Shown: positions 48,191 to 61,500 of the stretch, in pieces
Layout of the letters: each line of letters starts with the position of its first letter
Numbering within the stretch: the stretch's first letter is position 1
Source: Rhabditophanes sp. KR3021
Lineage: Eukaryota > Nematoda > Chromadorea > Rhabditida > Alloionematidae
DNA: 64,000 bases
Assembly: GCA_963281155.1 (NCBI GenBank)
Contig: CAUJLY010000006.1
Span: 4,898,001-4,962,000 of the forward strand
Reading direction: 5' to 3'
The notes under the pieces: model-generated
What the model was told of the DNA's origin: nothing
Seen by the model: the letters and a program-made list of their open reading frames with translations, nothing else
Databases searched by the model: none
Position numbers and translations under genes: made by a program

Positions 48191-49184
48191 TCTAGTATTT
48201 GAGGTTTCTCTAATAAACTTTTATAAAATGCATGAATAAAATGGTGTATTTACTCTTTATCTTCAAAGGTTCATATATGAGCGGATAGATAGAACTTAAA
48301 CATGAAGATTGACAGAGGCTCGCCGTTGTTATCGAAGTGTTTAGTGAAGTTTATATATTTATATAAAATATCAAAACGCCAAAAAGTAACTCAAAAGCGA
48401 GCCTGGTGAAGTTCAAGAAATTGTGTCTATATCTGTATATAATATATAAGTATATGTATGGTAACTTTGCTTTATGTCAGAAATTTTTATATACCCATAT
48501 TGTTTTGTTTAGTTCTTGTTGATATACGCTGTAACTTCCAAAAGATGACTGTCTCAGGAGATATCAAAATAGTGTGGTTGTTTAAAGATTTTGGTAACAG
48601 ACTACTTTAAAGTAAAGTAAATGTTAATTAGTCAGGAGGGAAATGGAGATGATGGTTTGAATTTTTGTGGTGCAATGGATATCACTTTTTATAATCTGGT
48701 GAAGTTTATGATAACTATCAATTTTCTTTGCTTTTTTTGAAAACATACTATTATTTGCTTTTGACTTTTTAAGGAATATAAAAACATGCTAATATTTATT
48801 TATTCATGACTAACTGTTTTTTTCTTAGCAAACAGTTGCACACATATGTGTTTATATTTTTTCAAATGGAGATGATTCATTTTCTTGTCTTATCTTTCAA
48901 GATTTTAAACAACCTTCGACCTAGACAAAACGTATTCTCATTTGCTCAACATCAAAGTATCCGACATTTGTACATATTTGCAATATGTTTAAAAAATATA
49001 TGAAATAACATTGTAAGCCCGTTGAATATTTAGCTGATCTTGTGACCTTGTCGTCAATAATGATATATACTCATATATATAACGACAATTTATAAATATC
49101 TACTATTTATTATTATTCTCATTCAATACACCGTTTTATACCTTGCTCATCCATAATTTTTACCTTTATTTACAGATAAATATA
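48191..49184. other. Intergenic upstream of TIL protein
   Basis: No gene. A TTTACAG trans-splice-type acceptor lies at ~49168-49175, about 10 bp before the ATG at 49185, and TATA-like sequences lie near 49075. Confidence 0.5.
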
Positions 49185-49715
49185 ATGTCCAGGATTTTGA
49201 TTTTGTTTGTTTTTGCTGTAAGTGTCTAACTAATATTTACTAACAACTATTTACAGCTAATTTCAACCACGCATTGTGCCAATGAAAAAAACTGTCCTGA
49301 AGGACAAGTTTATATTCAATGCATGCCATGTCAGCTTAATTGTCCGCCACCAGAAAATCCTGATGCAGTTAAGATGTGCGGAATGTATTGTAGACCAGGA
49401 TGTGCTTGCCCTTTCCCCAAATTACTAAATGATCAAGGAAAGTGCGTAGAAAAATCAGACTGCCCAAGGAAAATGTCTAAAAGATTGACCGAAGATGATA
49501 AACCACAAGATCCACGTTGCCCAAATAACGCTGAATATAAGGAATGCACCAATATTTGCCCAGAAAAGCATTGCGGGAATATATTTGTTGTTAGTGCTTG
49601 CCAATCTTTAAGATGTGGACCTCCAAACTGCCAATGCCGCCCAGGTTTTGTTAGATCTAATGGCCAACAAAATGACTCTGATTGTGTTAGAAGAGAAGCT
49701 TGCCCCAAGCAGTAA
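49185..49715 (+). CDS. Secreted two-domain TIL protease-inhibitor-like protein
   Basis: 163-aa secreted protein in exons 49185-49217 and 49257-49715 (39-nt intron). Signal peptide MSRILILFVFALISTTHC (1-~18). Two trypsin-inhibitor-like (TIL, Cys-rich) domains, each with the full ten cysteines: first from NCPEG to SDC, second from RCPNN to EAC, separated by a charged linker (RKMSKRLTEDDKPQD). Such proteins in nematodes inhibit serine proteases or act in the secreted coat. The reactive-site P1 residue cannot be assigned with confidence by eye. AATAAA at 49770-49775 is the poly(A) signal. TTTACAG ten bases upstream of the ATG suggests spliced-leader addition. Confidence 0.88.
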
Positions 49716-51454
49716 TATTCGTATTCGTTTATTTGAAGTATTGTACGGTGTTTAGATATTTGTGTTCATAATAAATTGTTTTTTGAATTGAATCAATTTA
49801 AAACTTATGTACACTATAAATTGACTTATATACCATTTGATAAACACCAAGTCTATTAATTACAACCAAATTAAAAGTAATCAAAGGAAATTAAAATAAA
49901 TTACCTACTTTATGTCCAACTCAAGTGTAATGACGTCATTTTAAAAGATGAAAATTATTCAGGTTATATCTTCAAGGAATTAGATAATACAATAATTCTA
50001 TACATATATAATAAAGCTTTGTCATTTTATATATCTATTAAATCTTCTTACTATTTATTTTATCATACAACTATTTCTTTAAAAATCAAACAAATTTGCT
50101 TTAAGGCAATATAAACGAACAAAATTTGAACTATTCAATAGCAAGTCATTTTTTGCTTCCATTATTTGTGATTTTTAAAGATAACAATTTCGATACAAAA
50201 TTTTATTTAATGCGTAACTATAATAAATTACACCTTTTATATTTATTTAGTATTATACTTGTTAATGTAATAAAAGAATATTTCAGCGTATTAGGTCAGA
50301 TAATTTTTTATCTACTGAATTTATTATTTCTCTAATGATGTATTTTTTGTTCGCAGCGCATTTAAAACAATTACCTTGATTATTTATAATAGCTAGTTGT
50401 GTTGTGCTTCGATGAATCACCCTTTTTAGATTTCTCAAGAAGTTACACCAAAATACCAGTACTTCTCATCAGGATAAAAATTAAGTATATCTTTCCTCAT
50501 AGTACCTTTGTTGAATAGGTAGTTTTGTCTTTTCTTAAATATTTTCACTTTGATTTTTCTTTTGTTTTGTGCATCTAAATTTTTTGTGAAAACACATACT
50601 TTCCCTTCATCAGATCACTTGTGTATGTGTCATAGTTTATCAAAGTTACTTTTGTATTTTATAAAGAAACCAGCTTCGATATAGCTGTTAACAAATGAAG
50701 TATATTTTAGTTAATAGCACAAATGTCATCTACATCTCCTCAAAATATAAATATATAGATATTTGTCTTCATTATCTTTTGAAACCTGCTAAGAGCTCTC
50801 GACATTAACCGATTCATTTTTATTATTGGCTGTGATAACCTGTGGTCCGTTTTGTTAACAGTTTTATATTCTTTTTCTTAACTTATTTAAACACAATAAT
50901 AATCAAATCTTTAAGTAAATCATATTGTAATTCTAAAATACGCGTTACCTACAGATAAATCCCAATATTCAACACTATTGCGTGGTTTAATTCTTACTTA
51001 TCAAAAATACTAACATAAATATTTATATAAATACATATAATCATTTTCCATAGACCTGCATGGAACATTCACTTCTATAAGAAAAAAGTCATCATTATGG
51101 CTAGCTTCTTATGTACATTTTATTGTTGTGATTTGAAATCGGAAAATTAAACGCGTTATACGATCGCGCAAAATTGATTGCTACATGTTTTATAAAGGAT
51201 GAATTGACAAACTGTTTTTGACGTAGTTGCTACACTATATTCATGTTTATATTTTATACACTGTTTCTAATTATCAAATTTTTAAACTTGTGAATTATCT
51301 TTGACAACATACATTTGACTGATTTCAGGTTAAGGCTAGTATTGACAAGCTCTTTGTATTTTTAAAATGCAAAATCTATTTTTTATAATTGCGTGTTAAC
51401 CTATGTATTTTGTTAATGTAGTTATTTCGTAATTATAGAAAATATTTGATTAAT
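49716..51454. other. Intergenic, nothing seen
   Basis: 1.7 kb of AT-rich sequence between the TIL gene and the G-alpha gene. The open frame 50126-50335 is hydrophobic AT-rich translation without support. AATTATAG near 51440 may be a trans-splice acceptor for the G-alpha mRNA. Confidence 0.45.
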
Positions 51455-53342
51455 ATGTCCAAACTATGGTGTTGCCTTAATGTTGAAGATGAAGAAAGAA
51501 AAAATGTTACCCTTCAAAGGTCTATGAGCAAAGAACGTCGACACTTGAAACGGCAGGTTAGGTGTTTAATATGTTGAACTTTTGATTTTTATCGTTAATC
51601 TTTCTCTTAGGTGAAAATATTACTTCTAGGAAGTGGCGAATCAGGTAAATTACATACTTTATAAAAAATCCATCAAAAAATGTAACACATTAGGTAAATC
51701 AACTTTTATAAAACAAATGACACTAATACATGGTGGTGGGCAATTTAGTGACGAAGAAGTCAAACAATATCAAAAGCAAATTTACCAGGTAAAAATAACT
51801 TTTAAAGTCACCCTAAAGTGCACAATTGATGAGTAGGATACTTTATATGACACTTTACCTTCATAATTGATCTATCTTAATTATATCTAATCAAAAAAAC
51901 TCTATTACTTTTATCCAAATAACATTTTGTTTTTTGAGCAGAAGCAAACAAAGTTTTTTTCGATTGATGTATCTATGTGACAAAAACTAAATTATTACCA
52001 TCTTCAGAATGTAATCACAGGCATGCGTGTGCTAATCAGTGCAAAGGAAAAACTCGGGATTGATTGGAGCGAAGAAAAGAATGAAAAATATGTTGATTCA
52101 ATTGTCAGGTACGTAATTTTATATCTAAAATAATTATATCATAACATGTCATAACTGGGGATCAAAAATATCAATTATTGCTACTTATTGTTTCACGTAG
52201 AAGGTTGATCATTTTTAATTTTAGAATCGCTACTGGTGATATTGAAAGGCTGTTAACAACAAACAAATTTATAGATTTAGTTCCGAAAATTAAAAAACTT
52301 TGGTTAGATCAGGGTATAAAAGAAACATATGATCAAAGAAACAGATTTCAACTTACTGAAAGTTGTAAATATTTTTTTGAAGAAATTGATAGATTAGCAG
52401 CAAAAGACTATCTTCCCACAAATCAAGACATACTATATTGCAGAAAAGCATCAAGAGGAATCACGGAGCATTGCTTTGATATAAATAAAGTACCCTTCCG
52501 GTAATAATTTTTACATTTGTACTTTTAATGTATCGTTCCTTAAAGTGAAATCATTATTGTTATTCTTATAGGTTTATCGACGTTGGAGGCCAGCGATCTC
52601 AGCGACAGAAATGGTTTCAATGTTTTGAAGATATCACATGCATGTTATTTATGGTTGGCTCGTCAGAGTATGATCAGGTATGACTTCAACCAAATGCTAT
52701 TTATACTATCTATACATATTTAGCACTTTGAATAATAATAAAAATATTCAACATTTTAAACCTGCTACCTTAATTATTAGCTTATTAAATTCTTTATTTT
52801 AGGTAATATATGAAGATCGAAGGACAAATCGAGTCGTAGAATCTCGTAGTATCTTTGAAACAGTGACTAACAATAAGTGTTTCGAGGATACAGCCGTCAT
52901 TTTGTTTATGAATAAGACTGATATTTTGACAGGTAATCATTATTTTTAGCATGGTTTATTTAACTATGACTTTTTACTACATTAATGACTTGTTCCGTGT
53001 ATATTCCACATTTTTGAATTCAATGCCTAGGCATAAACTCCTTGTTATGTGTTTGATGCTCACAACTGTTTTTACATAATATTTGAATGTTCTTCGTTTC
53101 AGAAAAGTTACCACATAGTGATATCAGAAAGTATTTTGCTGATTTTAAAGGTGATCACTTGAACTTAAAGGATGTTCAACTATTTTATGGTAGATAAGTT
53201 TGAGAAGTCCCGGAAAAATAGAACAAAACCATTTTTTTATCATTTCACAACGGCTGTCGATACGAATAACATTCGAAAAGTTTTTACCGATGCCAGGCAA
53301 ACCATTTTGGAACTTAACATAGAAGAGTTGATGATGAATTGA
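51455..53342 (+). CDS. Heterotrimeric G protein alpha subunit, G12/13 class
   Basis: GTP-binding switch coupling GPCRs to Rho signalling. Eight exons: 51455-51556, 51611-51644, 51694-51788, 52008-52108, 52225-52500, 52572-52677, 52803-52932 and 53103-53342. Features: N-terminal [11 protein letters not shown] (palmitoylation-type Cys pair, no myristoylation Gly), P-loop GSGESGKS split by an intron, [12 protein letters not shown] (switch I), [18 protein letters not shown] (switch II), [16 protein letters not shown] (G4) and HFTTAVDT with TTA (G5). The motifs [20 protein letters not shown] and HFTTAVD are those of G12/13 (C. elegans GPA-12). In the last exon the frame shifts by one base at ~53183-53186, where an extra T in TTTT occurs between KDVQLF and [14 protein letters not shown]. 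Downstream the protein continues normally to LNIEELMMN. Confidence 0.85.
53183..53186 (+). other. Apparent 1-bp frame break in G-alpha last exon
   Basis: Homopolymer TTTT at 53183-53186 contains one T too many for a continuous G-alpha frame. With three Ts the conserved [14 protein letters not shown] reading continues uninterrupted. As written, translation would stop at 53192-53194, losing the last ~50 residues with the G5 loop and C-terminal receptor-binding helix. No GT..AG intron fits the gap. Confidence 0.75.
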
Positions 53343-54712
53343 TAATAATATGATATATGACAGACAATAATCTGAAAACAAATGAATGATGTTTTTAATT
53401 GTTACCAAGATTTATATGATAAAAATAAATTTATTTTTACATGAATAAATATGGCAAACATATTCAAATTAAAACCTAAATAACACAATTAATACATCTG
53501 GAAATAAACAAATTTGGATAACACATATAATTAAAACATCTGGAAATAGGAAAAAACCTGAATTTCAAATGCTTTAATGTTTGTATTTTAATGAGATTAA
53601 ATAACTATAAATAAATTTGTATCCAAACAAGGATGAAAAGTGTCTTTCAATCTCTTAAACGGTTATTAGATTCAAATAACGGTCGTTATATCTTCTCAAT
53701 GACCATTTTTTTTAAACAAACTTGAAAAAAGCTTTTACAAATAAAGCAGTTTTGAATATTGTTTGGTATAGATTATACGATTCTCATATGTTTTCTCTGG
53801 TTGCAATCAAAGGATTTACCCTTGAATATATATTTACTTTAAGCTATCTTTTTTTGTATCTACTTAGTATCGCTTTGTGTATGACGTTTAATGTATTAGT
53901 GCTCCCAGTGTTTTTTGTTCTCAATTGTGGTGATTTATCTTAAAATTTATTTGCTCGATTGAATTTCATCACTTAATAGCAACACACCCCAAAAGGCGTG
54001 TGTTTTATGTGATTATATAAAGTAAAATGTTATAAAAGTTGTATAAGAAATACTCCTTATAAGTGTCATTTGTACGATTGGAATCACAACTAATCAACTA
54101 TTTTTCTTGTAATTGTCAAAAGTCATGTACACATAATGATGCTCACTAAACTGTACGCGTCCTACACCTGCTTGGGCTTTGATTTTTTGCTGATGCCTGC
54201 TAACTTTAAAAGGTATGCTGACGGATCTTATAATCTTTTAGAAGTCACATATCACTTATGAATATGTTAAAATATACCGGTCTTGTCATGTGGCTTTTCT
54301 CTTTAAAGACGACATATCTTTTTTAATAATTCTTTTTTGATAAATTGTTCATAATTGATACTAATGCATTTTTTCTCTGACACTCCCCTTTACACCGAAT
54401 ATACTTTTGGCCGCGCATGATTTTAAACCCATTAGAAGTTAAATGTTAACAAATTGCCTTCTTCTGGTTTTTGAATTTTGATTTTGTTGCGTAAAATCAT
54501 TAATAAGCTTTACATTAAGATGACTTATATATGTTGCCTTGAATTAAAAATTACTTTTTGTTTGCTCCATTCATTAATTAGTATAAAAGGTAGTTAATTA
54601 TTTTGTTAAACAATCACAACGCACTCTCTAAATGTATTTACTTCTGCCAAACTGTTTTGATTACGCATCCTTAATTTATTACCAATTTCAGATTAAGTAA
54701 CTTACTAATACA
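53343..54712. other. Intergenic upstream of small secreted protein
   Basis: 1.4 kb, no gene. A TATAAAAG box at 54582-54589 and a TTTCAG at ~54686-54691 lie before the gene at 54713. The 73-codon frame at 53722-53943 is hydrophobic and unsupported. Confidence 0.5.
54582..54589 (+). promoter_or_regulatory. TATA box of the small secreted protein gene
   Basis: TATAAAAG 124 bp upstream of the ATG at 54713. The gap is explained by the 5' leader and a TTTCAG acceptor at ~54690 (outron or 5'-UTR intron). A well-formed box in this AT-rich DNA is still only suggestive. Confidence 0.5.
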
Positions 54713-55042
54713 ATGGTCAGTATGAATATTAAATACTTCCTTACAATTTTCATCATACTCACTCTTACCAGATTATCAATATCTATATCTATAGAAGATG
54801 TCTATAAACGCATATTGGAGCGTGAAAGAAACGTTGACAGAACATTTACCTCCCAATTCATTAAACCAATTGGATCAGTCGGCGGAGAATTAATTTGGCC
54901 AAGAACCTACTCCAGACCATCTCAGTTATACTTCGATGAAAATGGAGCTTCATTTAATATTCCAAATAAAAGACCAACAATGAGAGATATCTTTGCCAGA
55001 ACTCCGTTCGGATACAAATCTAACGATATTACAGAAGACTAG
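54713..55042 (+). CDS. Small secreted protein, family not recognised
   Basis: 109 aa, single exon, ATG at 54713. It has a strong signal peptide (KYFLTIFIILTLTRLSISIS, residues ~6-26), then a ~83-residue charged mature part without cysteines (EDVYKRILERERNVDRTF, ELIWPRTYSRPSQLYF, RPTMRDIFARTPFGYKSND). A TATA box and a TTTCAG acceptor lie upstream. A neuropeptide or peptide-hormone precursor is conceivable because a dibasic KR occurs (residues ~86-87), but only one such site is present and no amidation pattern is convincing. I would call it a secreted protein of unknown function. Confidence 0.65.
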   Translation: MVSMNIKYFLTIFIILTLTRLSISISIEDVYKRILERERNVDRTFTSQFIKPIGSVGGELIWPRTYSRPSQLYFDENGASFNIPNKRPTMRDIFARTPFGYKSNDITED

Positions 55043-55174
55043 AATGAAGTGTGCTTTCAACCTTTTAATTTCCTTTCTTTCGTTCAGTATTGACAGATGT
55101 CCCAAAAAGAATCGTGTATTATGATAATAATTAAACGTGCTCATATGTACTTAAACATCTGAAACTTAATATCA

Positions 55175-55522
55175 ATGAGAACTTTGGCTAAGTTCATTTC
55201 CTATGCTCCTAAACCACACTTCAATCATACAAAACACCCATTTGCAGTTCAAAAAGCGAAGTATAGGGCAGCTTTTGAAAAGAACAAAGTCATTACAAAT
55301 GATGTAATATACCGATTGAAATGTTTAGTCTTAATATTCATCATTACCATCATAACATACAGCAATTTTGTATATTTACCTTCTCAAGATATATATACCA
55401 ATCAATCAAAATCATCTTATACTTCATCTCCATCATCTATCCAATACTACCTATCGTTTACCAAAGATTTCAACAAACATGCATATCAGTTCATAACAAA
55501 TAATTATATTGGTTATATCTAA
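55175..55522 (+). CDS. Possible single-TM small protein
   Basis: 115-codon frame with ATG at 55175. A basic N-terminal part (residues 1-48, KPHFNHTKHPFAVQKAKYRA) is followed by one hydrophobic segment (~49-68) and a Ser/Tyr-rich tail. It begins 133 bp after the stop of the secreted-protein gene. It is not AT-driven low complexity as most chance frames here are. It has no homologue I recognise, and it could be the 3' UTR of its neighbour. Confidence 0.35.
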   Translation: MRTLAKFISYAPKPHFNHTKHPFAVQKAKYRAAFEKNKVITNDVIYRLKCLVLIFIITIITYSNFVYLPSQDIYTNQSKSSYTSSPSSIQYYLSFTKDFNKHAYQFITNNYIGYI

Positions 55523-58500
55523 CCATATATGTTTCATCCTTCATAAATACTATGTATTTCAAATCCTTATTATTATAATAAAAATATTAGTTAAGATTTC
55601 ACATCTTTTTTCAAATTTATTATCATTTAAGTTAATAACCTTTTATTTATCATAATACCCGAGGCTTTTGTTCAAAATAACAAAATGCATTGATGACATT
55701 GCATACAGTTCAATACGGGTATATATTTATGTTATGTGTCATGGATTGGTTATTGTTGAGAACAACTGATGTTTTAAAAAACAACATACATCCTTAAAAA
55801 CTAATATAGAGAAGTATAAATAAAATTTGATTAATCTTTTTATAATTTTTGCACATATTATTTTACTACTTCTTTTAAAGAGATGTCTTTGATATATGAT
55901 GGGAACTTTGTCAGAAACTTTGCCTAAATAAATAAAACGTGATATTCTGTTCAATTTTTTAATGAGTAATGGTTTTGTCTCTAATGTGTCTTCTACATTC
56001 AGCAAATTTATTGAACAAAAAGCCTTTGTTTGAATAATAACAAACAAAAATGATTCTTTCTATCAAAATTTCCTGTAAAAAATGGTCTTTTGCATACTTT
56101 TAACATAAAAAATTGTCGTGAACATTTTGTTTATGATTTAGTTTAAATTACATATTGGTAGGCAACAACCATAAAAGAAAGACCTTCTTTTGAAAAATGA
56201 ACTTTCCGTCAAATGACATATAGTTTGTCAAAAAACGTATTAACATTCTTAGTTAATTAATTTAAATTACACTGAATCATGAAAAAGGTGTGTTGTACAC
56301 ATGTAGACATAGTTTGGCGATTTTTGACAAATAAACATGTATACATTCATTTCGGACAAACGGCTCAAATTTAAAAACCTCTTTTTGACGTTAAAGACCA
56401 CAAATGACGACATATTGTTCACGTATTACTAATTGAATTTCGATTAGCTTCGATTCAAGTAATTCTTTAAATTGATAAATCATTCATTATCAAAATATGG
56501 CTTTTTTACTTCCTCATCCGAACATAATAATTTTTGATGTATGGCTTAAACAAATAATTATTTGCTTTCACTTTGTATAAAAATATGTTTTCAACAAAAT
56601 GATAGTGCTATAATATTATTTTAAATATGAGTAGCATGATACACTTTTAATATTGTTATTTCACGAACCTCTTCTATTTTATCTTAAAAGAAACAAACAA
56701 ATTCATTTCCAAGTTATTTTAACATACCAATTTATTTAAACGAAATTGACGAAAATAATCAACTTAAAACAATAAGGAATGAATTTTATTATATATAAAG
56801 TATTAGAAATAAAAATCAAATCCGAAAAATGTACCATTTCGGCAGTTAAGATAGCCGTTGAATGAAAACATCTACAACCAGCTAACCACACTGCCAAATG
56901 GAACTCTTCTCGATATTAATTTGATAAGTATATTGAATCTGAAATATAGATTATTCCATTTAGAATTAAAAATATATTGTAATATAGCTTTACTGAACCG
57001 GGATTGTGATTAAATAGTCACGGGAATATTGAATTCAAACATAATTAGATGTAGCACTTTGCTGTATGCTAAACATGTTATTCAAAATGTCACAAGAAAA
57101 AAATGTTAACATCAATGGAATGAATGCACTTTTTAGGTATAAAGTGATTTGAGTAAATGTTTATACACGTAATAATATTTCTACACAAAGAACCACCGCT
57201 CTTAGATAATATTTAAAAAATGGTCTCGTAAAGGTATTATGCGATGATATAATATGTTCTCTTTTGATGTTGAATAATAAAATGTGTCCAAACTTACCGC
57301 TAAAATCTATCGTGATAAAGTAGAGCCTTTCCAAATGAATTCAAAACTTAGAATAGGATGTGCCGTATTCAAAACAACAACACTAAGGCTGAAAACAAAA
57401 ATTGTGCCTCTTTAATATACACGCCTTCACGAAATATTTGTAATGCCTTATACGTAAAATTTCAGTATATGATTTTTAAGAATATAAACACTTTTTAAAC
57501 AGACAAGTACTATATTGGCATAATATGTTTGTCAGGTGCAAACTGCTTTTAAAGACATGATGCTGATGTTTGGCAACTTAAATAACTAATTTTTAAATGA
57601 TTAACAACCAATAAATGAAATTTGATTTCAATACATCCATTCTTTTAACCCTTATTTATATAAAAAATTAAATCAAAAAACTCATGTGACCAATATTGTT
57701 ATACTTCAAAATAACTAAAAAACCCTTAATGCGATAACAAATGCAAAAATTGTTTTGCTATTTGAAAAATTTTGTGTCATGCCACAGAACATCATTCCGA
57801 AAAAGTTACGTCACAATTCGACTAAAAAAGGACCGTCCGAATTCGATAAGGATTGGATGTACATATATGAAACGTATCAATTATGTAGTTATTGATAAAT
57901 ATTATTCGGAGGCATGCTTAATCAAATGAATCTTCTTTCTATTACTTCAATCTATCATAAAAGACAGCTTTTCCATGCATTTATGGATAATATGTGTCAC
58001 TTACAGTCATCACTAACTTCTACTTTAAAAATAAAACTTACCCTTTTTGATAGTCAACTGTCTTTTGGAGATCGTTTGGATCATGCCAAATAATAAATAA
58101 ATATAAATATAAATGTTTAGTCCAAGCCAACCATATCACCAGTCTTCCTGTATCATAAGTGTTTGAAATGTCAAATGAAGACGGAAAATAAAAAGAAGTA
58201 AACAAAGGCAGAACTCATATGACACTAGGAGGGTTGATTTAAAAAATAACAAGCAACAATTGCAATTTTAGTTAATAGGAAAAAGAGAAAAAAAGACTAG
58301 TTATAGCATCCAAAAATATGATTAGACGTTCACAGACATCTACATACATGTGAAGAATACAAATGTATCGCCAAACAAATAAATATAGATATCTATAATG
58401 CTTATAGATGCTACTAAACGACGTCTTTATATTTGTCGCCTATGTTTTTTACATGTCTGTTGTTTTGAGCAAAAAACATTTATGCATACAAATACATCCA

Positions 58501-61500
58501 ACTGTTATATTTGTATGTAGATTGTTTTGGATAACAAAAAAATACACATCGTCAAGTCTAAACACATTGTTATTTGGACGCTTTTTTAGCTATGTGTAAA
58601 AGTGTATTTATGCGATGATGGTTGGATGCAGTAAATAGCTTAAAAATTCAAGAAAATTGTCACTATCCACATACATTTAAATGTACGTACCCGTAAACAT
58701 CAGCTGATGTAAAAAGCAGAACAGATAGTAGATTAGGGCAAACCGTTCATTAAAGCTGTAACTAACAAATACATTGGAAAGTTTTTCCAATCGTTGAATT
58801 TTTGTTCATTCTAGGAGAAAGAATAAAAAAGATTACAATACAGATCACAAAAATACAGAATGGATGGTAAGAAAACTTTTCAACTGTTTCGTTATCTTTA
58901 ATGCAGTAAAATAAATTATATACTGATTAATTTAAGAGTGTGCGTGGTATCAATCGTAGGTAATGGATGTTATTTGATAAGATAAGAAATCTAATTCCTT
59001 GGTAAGGTAGTGATGGTAAGCTTCATAAAAGACGACAATATACAAAAAAAAGTATTTGTAGACGGAAATGCAAGTGACAACATTATTACTAAGATTTTGT
59101 AGATATTAACAATAAAAAGTAAAAATGGGTTCATAAGGAACTTGATTAATTGGAATGGTAAATACATTTGTGAAAATAGACAAGCCAAATTAGTGTTATT
59201 TCCAATGATGAAAACAAAGAATATTTTTCTTTTGATCTGCAAAGAAGACATTTTGCAACAATTTTTTGATTTATACTTGTTTTAAAGTTTTGTAAACTGT
59301 ATTGACAATGTGGTTCCAATTAAGTTACACACATTTCCTTGTATTAAAATGAAGCATATTAGGTGTGATATATATTGGTTATCAAGTTGTACCGACAATC
59401 GGCTTAAATTTTTGTTATTTGACAAAAGCTTGTTTTTTGTTTTGGTGAAAATGTATTTATACATTACGAAAAGGGAATAATCATAAACCTATATATTTAT
59501 TATTTTTATTATCAAAGTCAAAATAATTTGTTGTATAAGAACAATGTTGTATTAAAAATAAGCTTGATGGCTAGGTTAAGTACATTAATCTGTATGCCGT
59601 AAATATATGTCTAGGCCAAATATGTTAATAATCATTTTCCATTTATTTTTTCGAACAATATTTTTGATACAGATTAATCCAAGCTTAATATTTCAGTTTG
59701 TTTTGTAAACAAATATCTTTTTTAAATAAAGTAAAAAAAGTTCCAAATTAACATAGGGACCAGGATGATTAATATTTTTGATTGATCCCATGCATAATAA
59801 CATTTATATAATAAAAAATATATAACATTTATTATATAATTAGAAAATACATAATGGATGTTGAGAAACATGACTTGTTAATATTTATTTATATACAAAA
59901 TTGATCACAGGGCTTAAATCTTCACTTCAGAAGATGCATTTATATATTTAAAATATGTATAAACACAAATACCAAAATGAAGACTAGAACAATGTATTGG
60001 ATCAATTTTAAAAGTTTGGCAAACGCATAGATTATTTTATGACCAAATAGGCACGGATTCAAAATATTATCAAAGTTAGATTAAAGTAAAATGTAGAAAT
60101 GAATAAACAATTATACGTTTATACATACCTCCATGCACTTCGATTGTTAAAATTTTGATTTATTTTTGGATAACAAGAGGCCTCAAAAAATATTAAACAT
60201 GCATATAGGCAAAATATCAGTTTGATGATTTGATTAAATGATACTAAATCAAATGGTTTAAATAGTCAATTTTAGGCTTAATTCTGGGTGTGGCCAGTAA
60301 TGGAATTCACATGAGAAACTATATAATAAGTTCAAGTGTTTGGTAAATTGTATTAGCATAAATTTGATATAATACATGTAATTTGTTAATATGCATACAT
60401 CCTCTTGTAAAATGATGATGAGGCTGTGATTTGAAGAATTGATACCGATAGAAAACCACTCAAAATTAGTGTGTACTTGTATGTGAAAATGAAACCAATG
60501 GTATGTCATATGCACTTAATCAGTATGCAAATCACTTACAAAATATATCAAATTTAAGCAAGTGGTTAGGATCATTTTTTAAATTAGCATAATTTAACGC
60601 TACTTATCTATTAAATTGTTCGCTTTTAGTATGCGGCGAACAAACTTACAAAAGTACAATACTTCATAAAAGTACTTAAATTAATATATTCAAAATAACT
60701 TGCAAATGCTGTGTAGCTTCAATGTGTACCTACCTAAGGTGAATAATTGAACATTTGGCAAAATCTTAGTTACGTATTAAAGTACAACAAATGGGTTGTG
60801 TATTATTGGTATTAATAGTACATCTATCAAAAAGGTTAAATGTAAAATGTATTGAGAGATTAGTTTGGAACTTGATATAAAGCAATTCGATTGAGATCAT
60901 TTGTATTATGTAGTATTTACATGCAACAATGACTCAAAATAGTTTTTGTCTAAAAACAAATCTATAACAAATGTCAAAGATTCTAAATACTTATTTAAAA
61001 ATAATAAAATACCGAATAAAAGTTTTAAATTTGAGAATAGGATTCAATATATGTAAAGTTTGGTCAATCATTAGATAATAGAAATGGAGATGGATAAGAA
61101 ATAATAATGTAATGTTAGAAAAAATGCTTGTAAACATAAACATCTCTAGTATAAAAGTAATTTTGAGATGTATTCTATAGAGCTTGATCTATTTGTACTT
61201 TATATCTTCAATCGCATTACATACAGTTTTTTTAAAACTTTTTCCTGAATGAATGGATATTTTTTGCAGTCCAATGAATATGCTGTCTGTTACTAATGGC
61301 TTTTGTTGTGCACCAACAAATCAAGATTTGCTGAGTAATAACAGCATAAAATATTTAGCGAAGATTTTCTACTAACAATATCAAATGAAATAATTTATTC
61401 AATTTTCCCATGTATTGAGTTGATTATTAAAAAAGTTGAATCATTCGTTATATTTTTACAATGGATAAATTTTATTTGAAAAAAAAGAAAATCATGTAAA

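Noticed and set aside
51455..53342. G-alpha gene as a pseudogene
   Set aside because: All eight exons, splice sites and catalytic motifs are intact and the only defect is one base in a T run, so an assembly error is more likely.
60880..60920. TGAGATCATTTG resembling the bantam/mir-58 seed
   Set aside because: Only the seed matches and no hairpin arm is visible around it.
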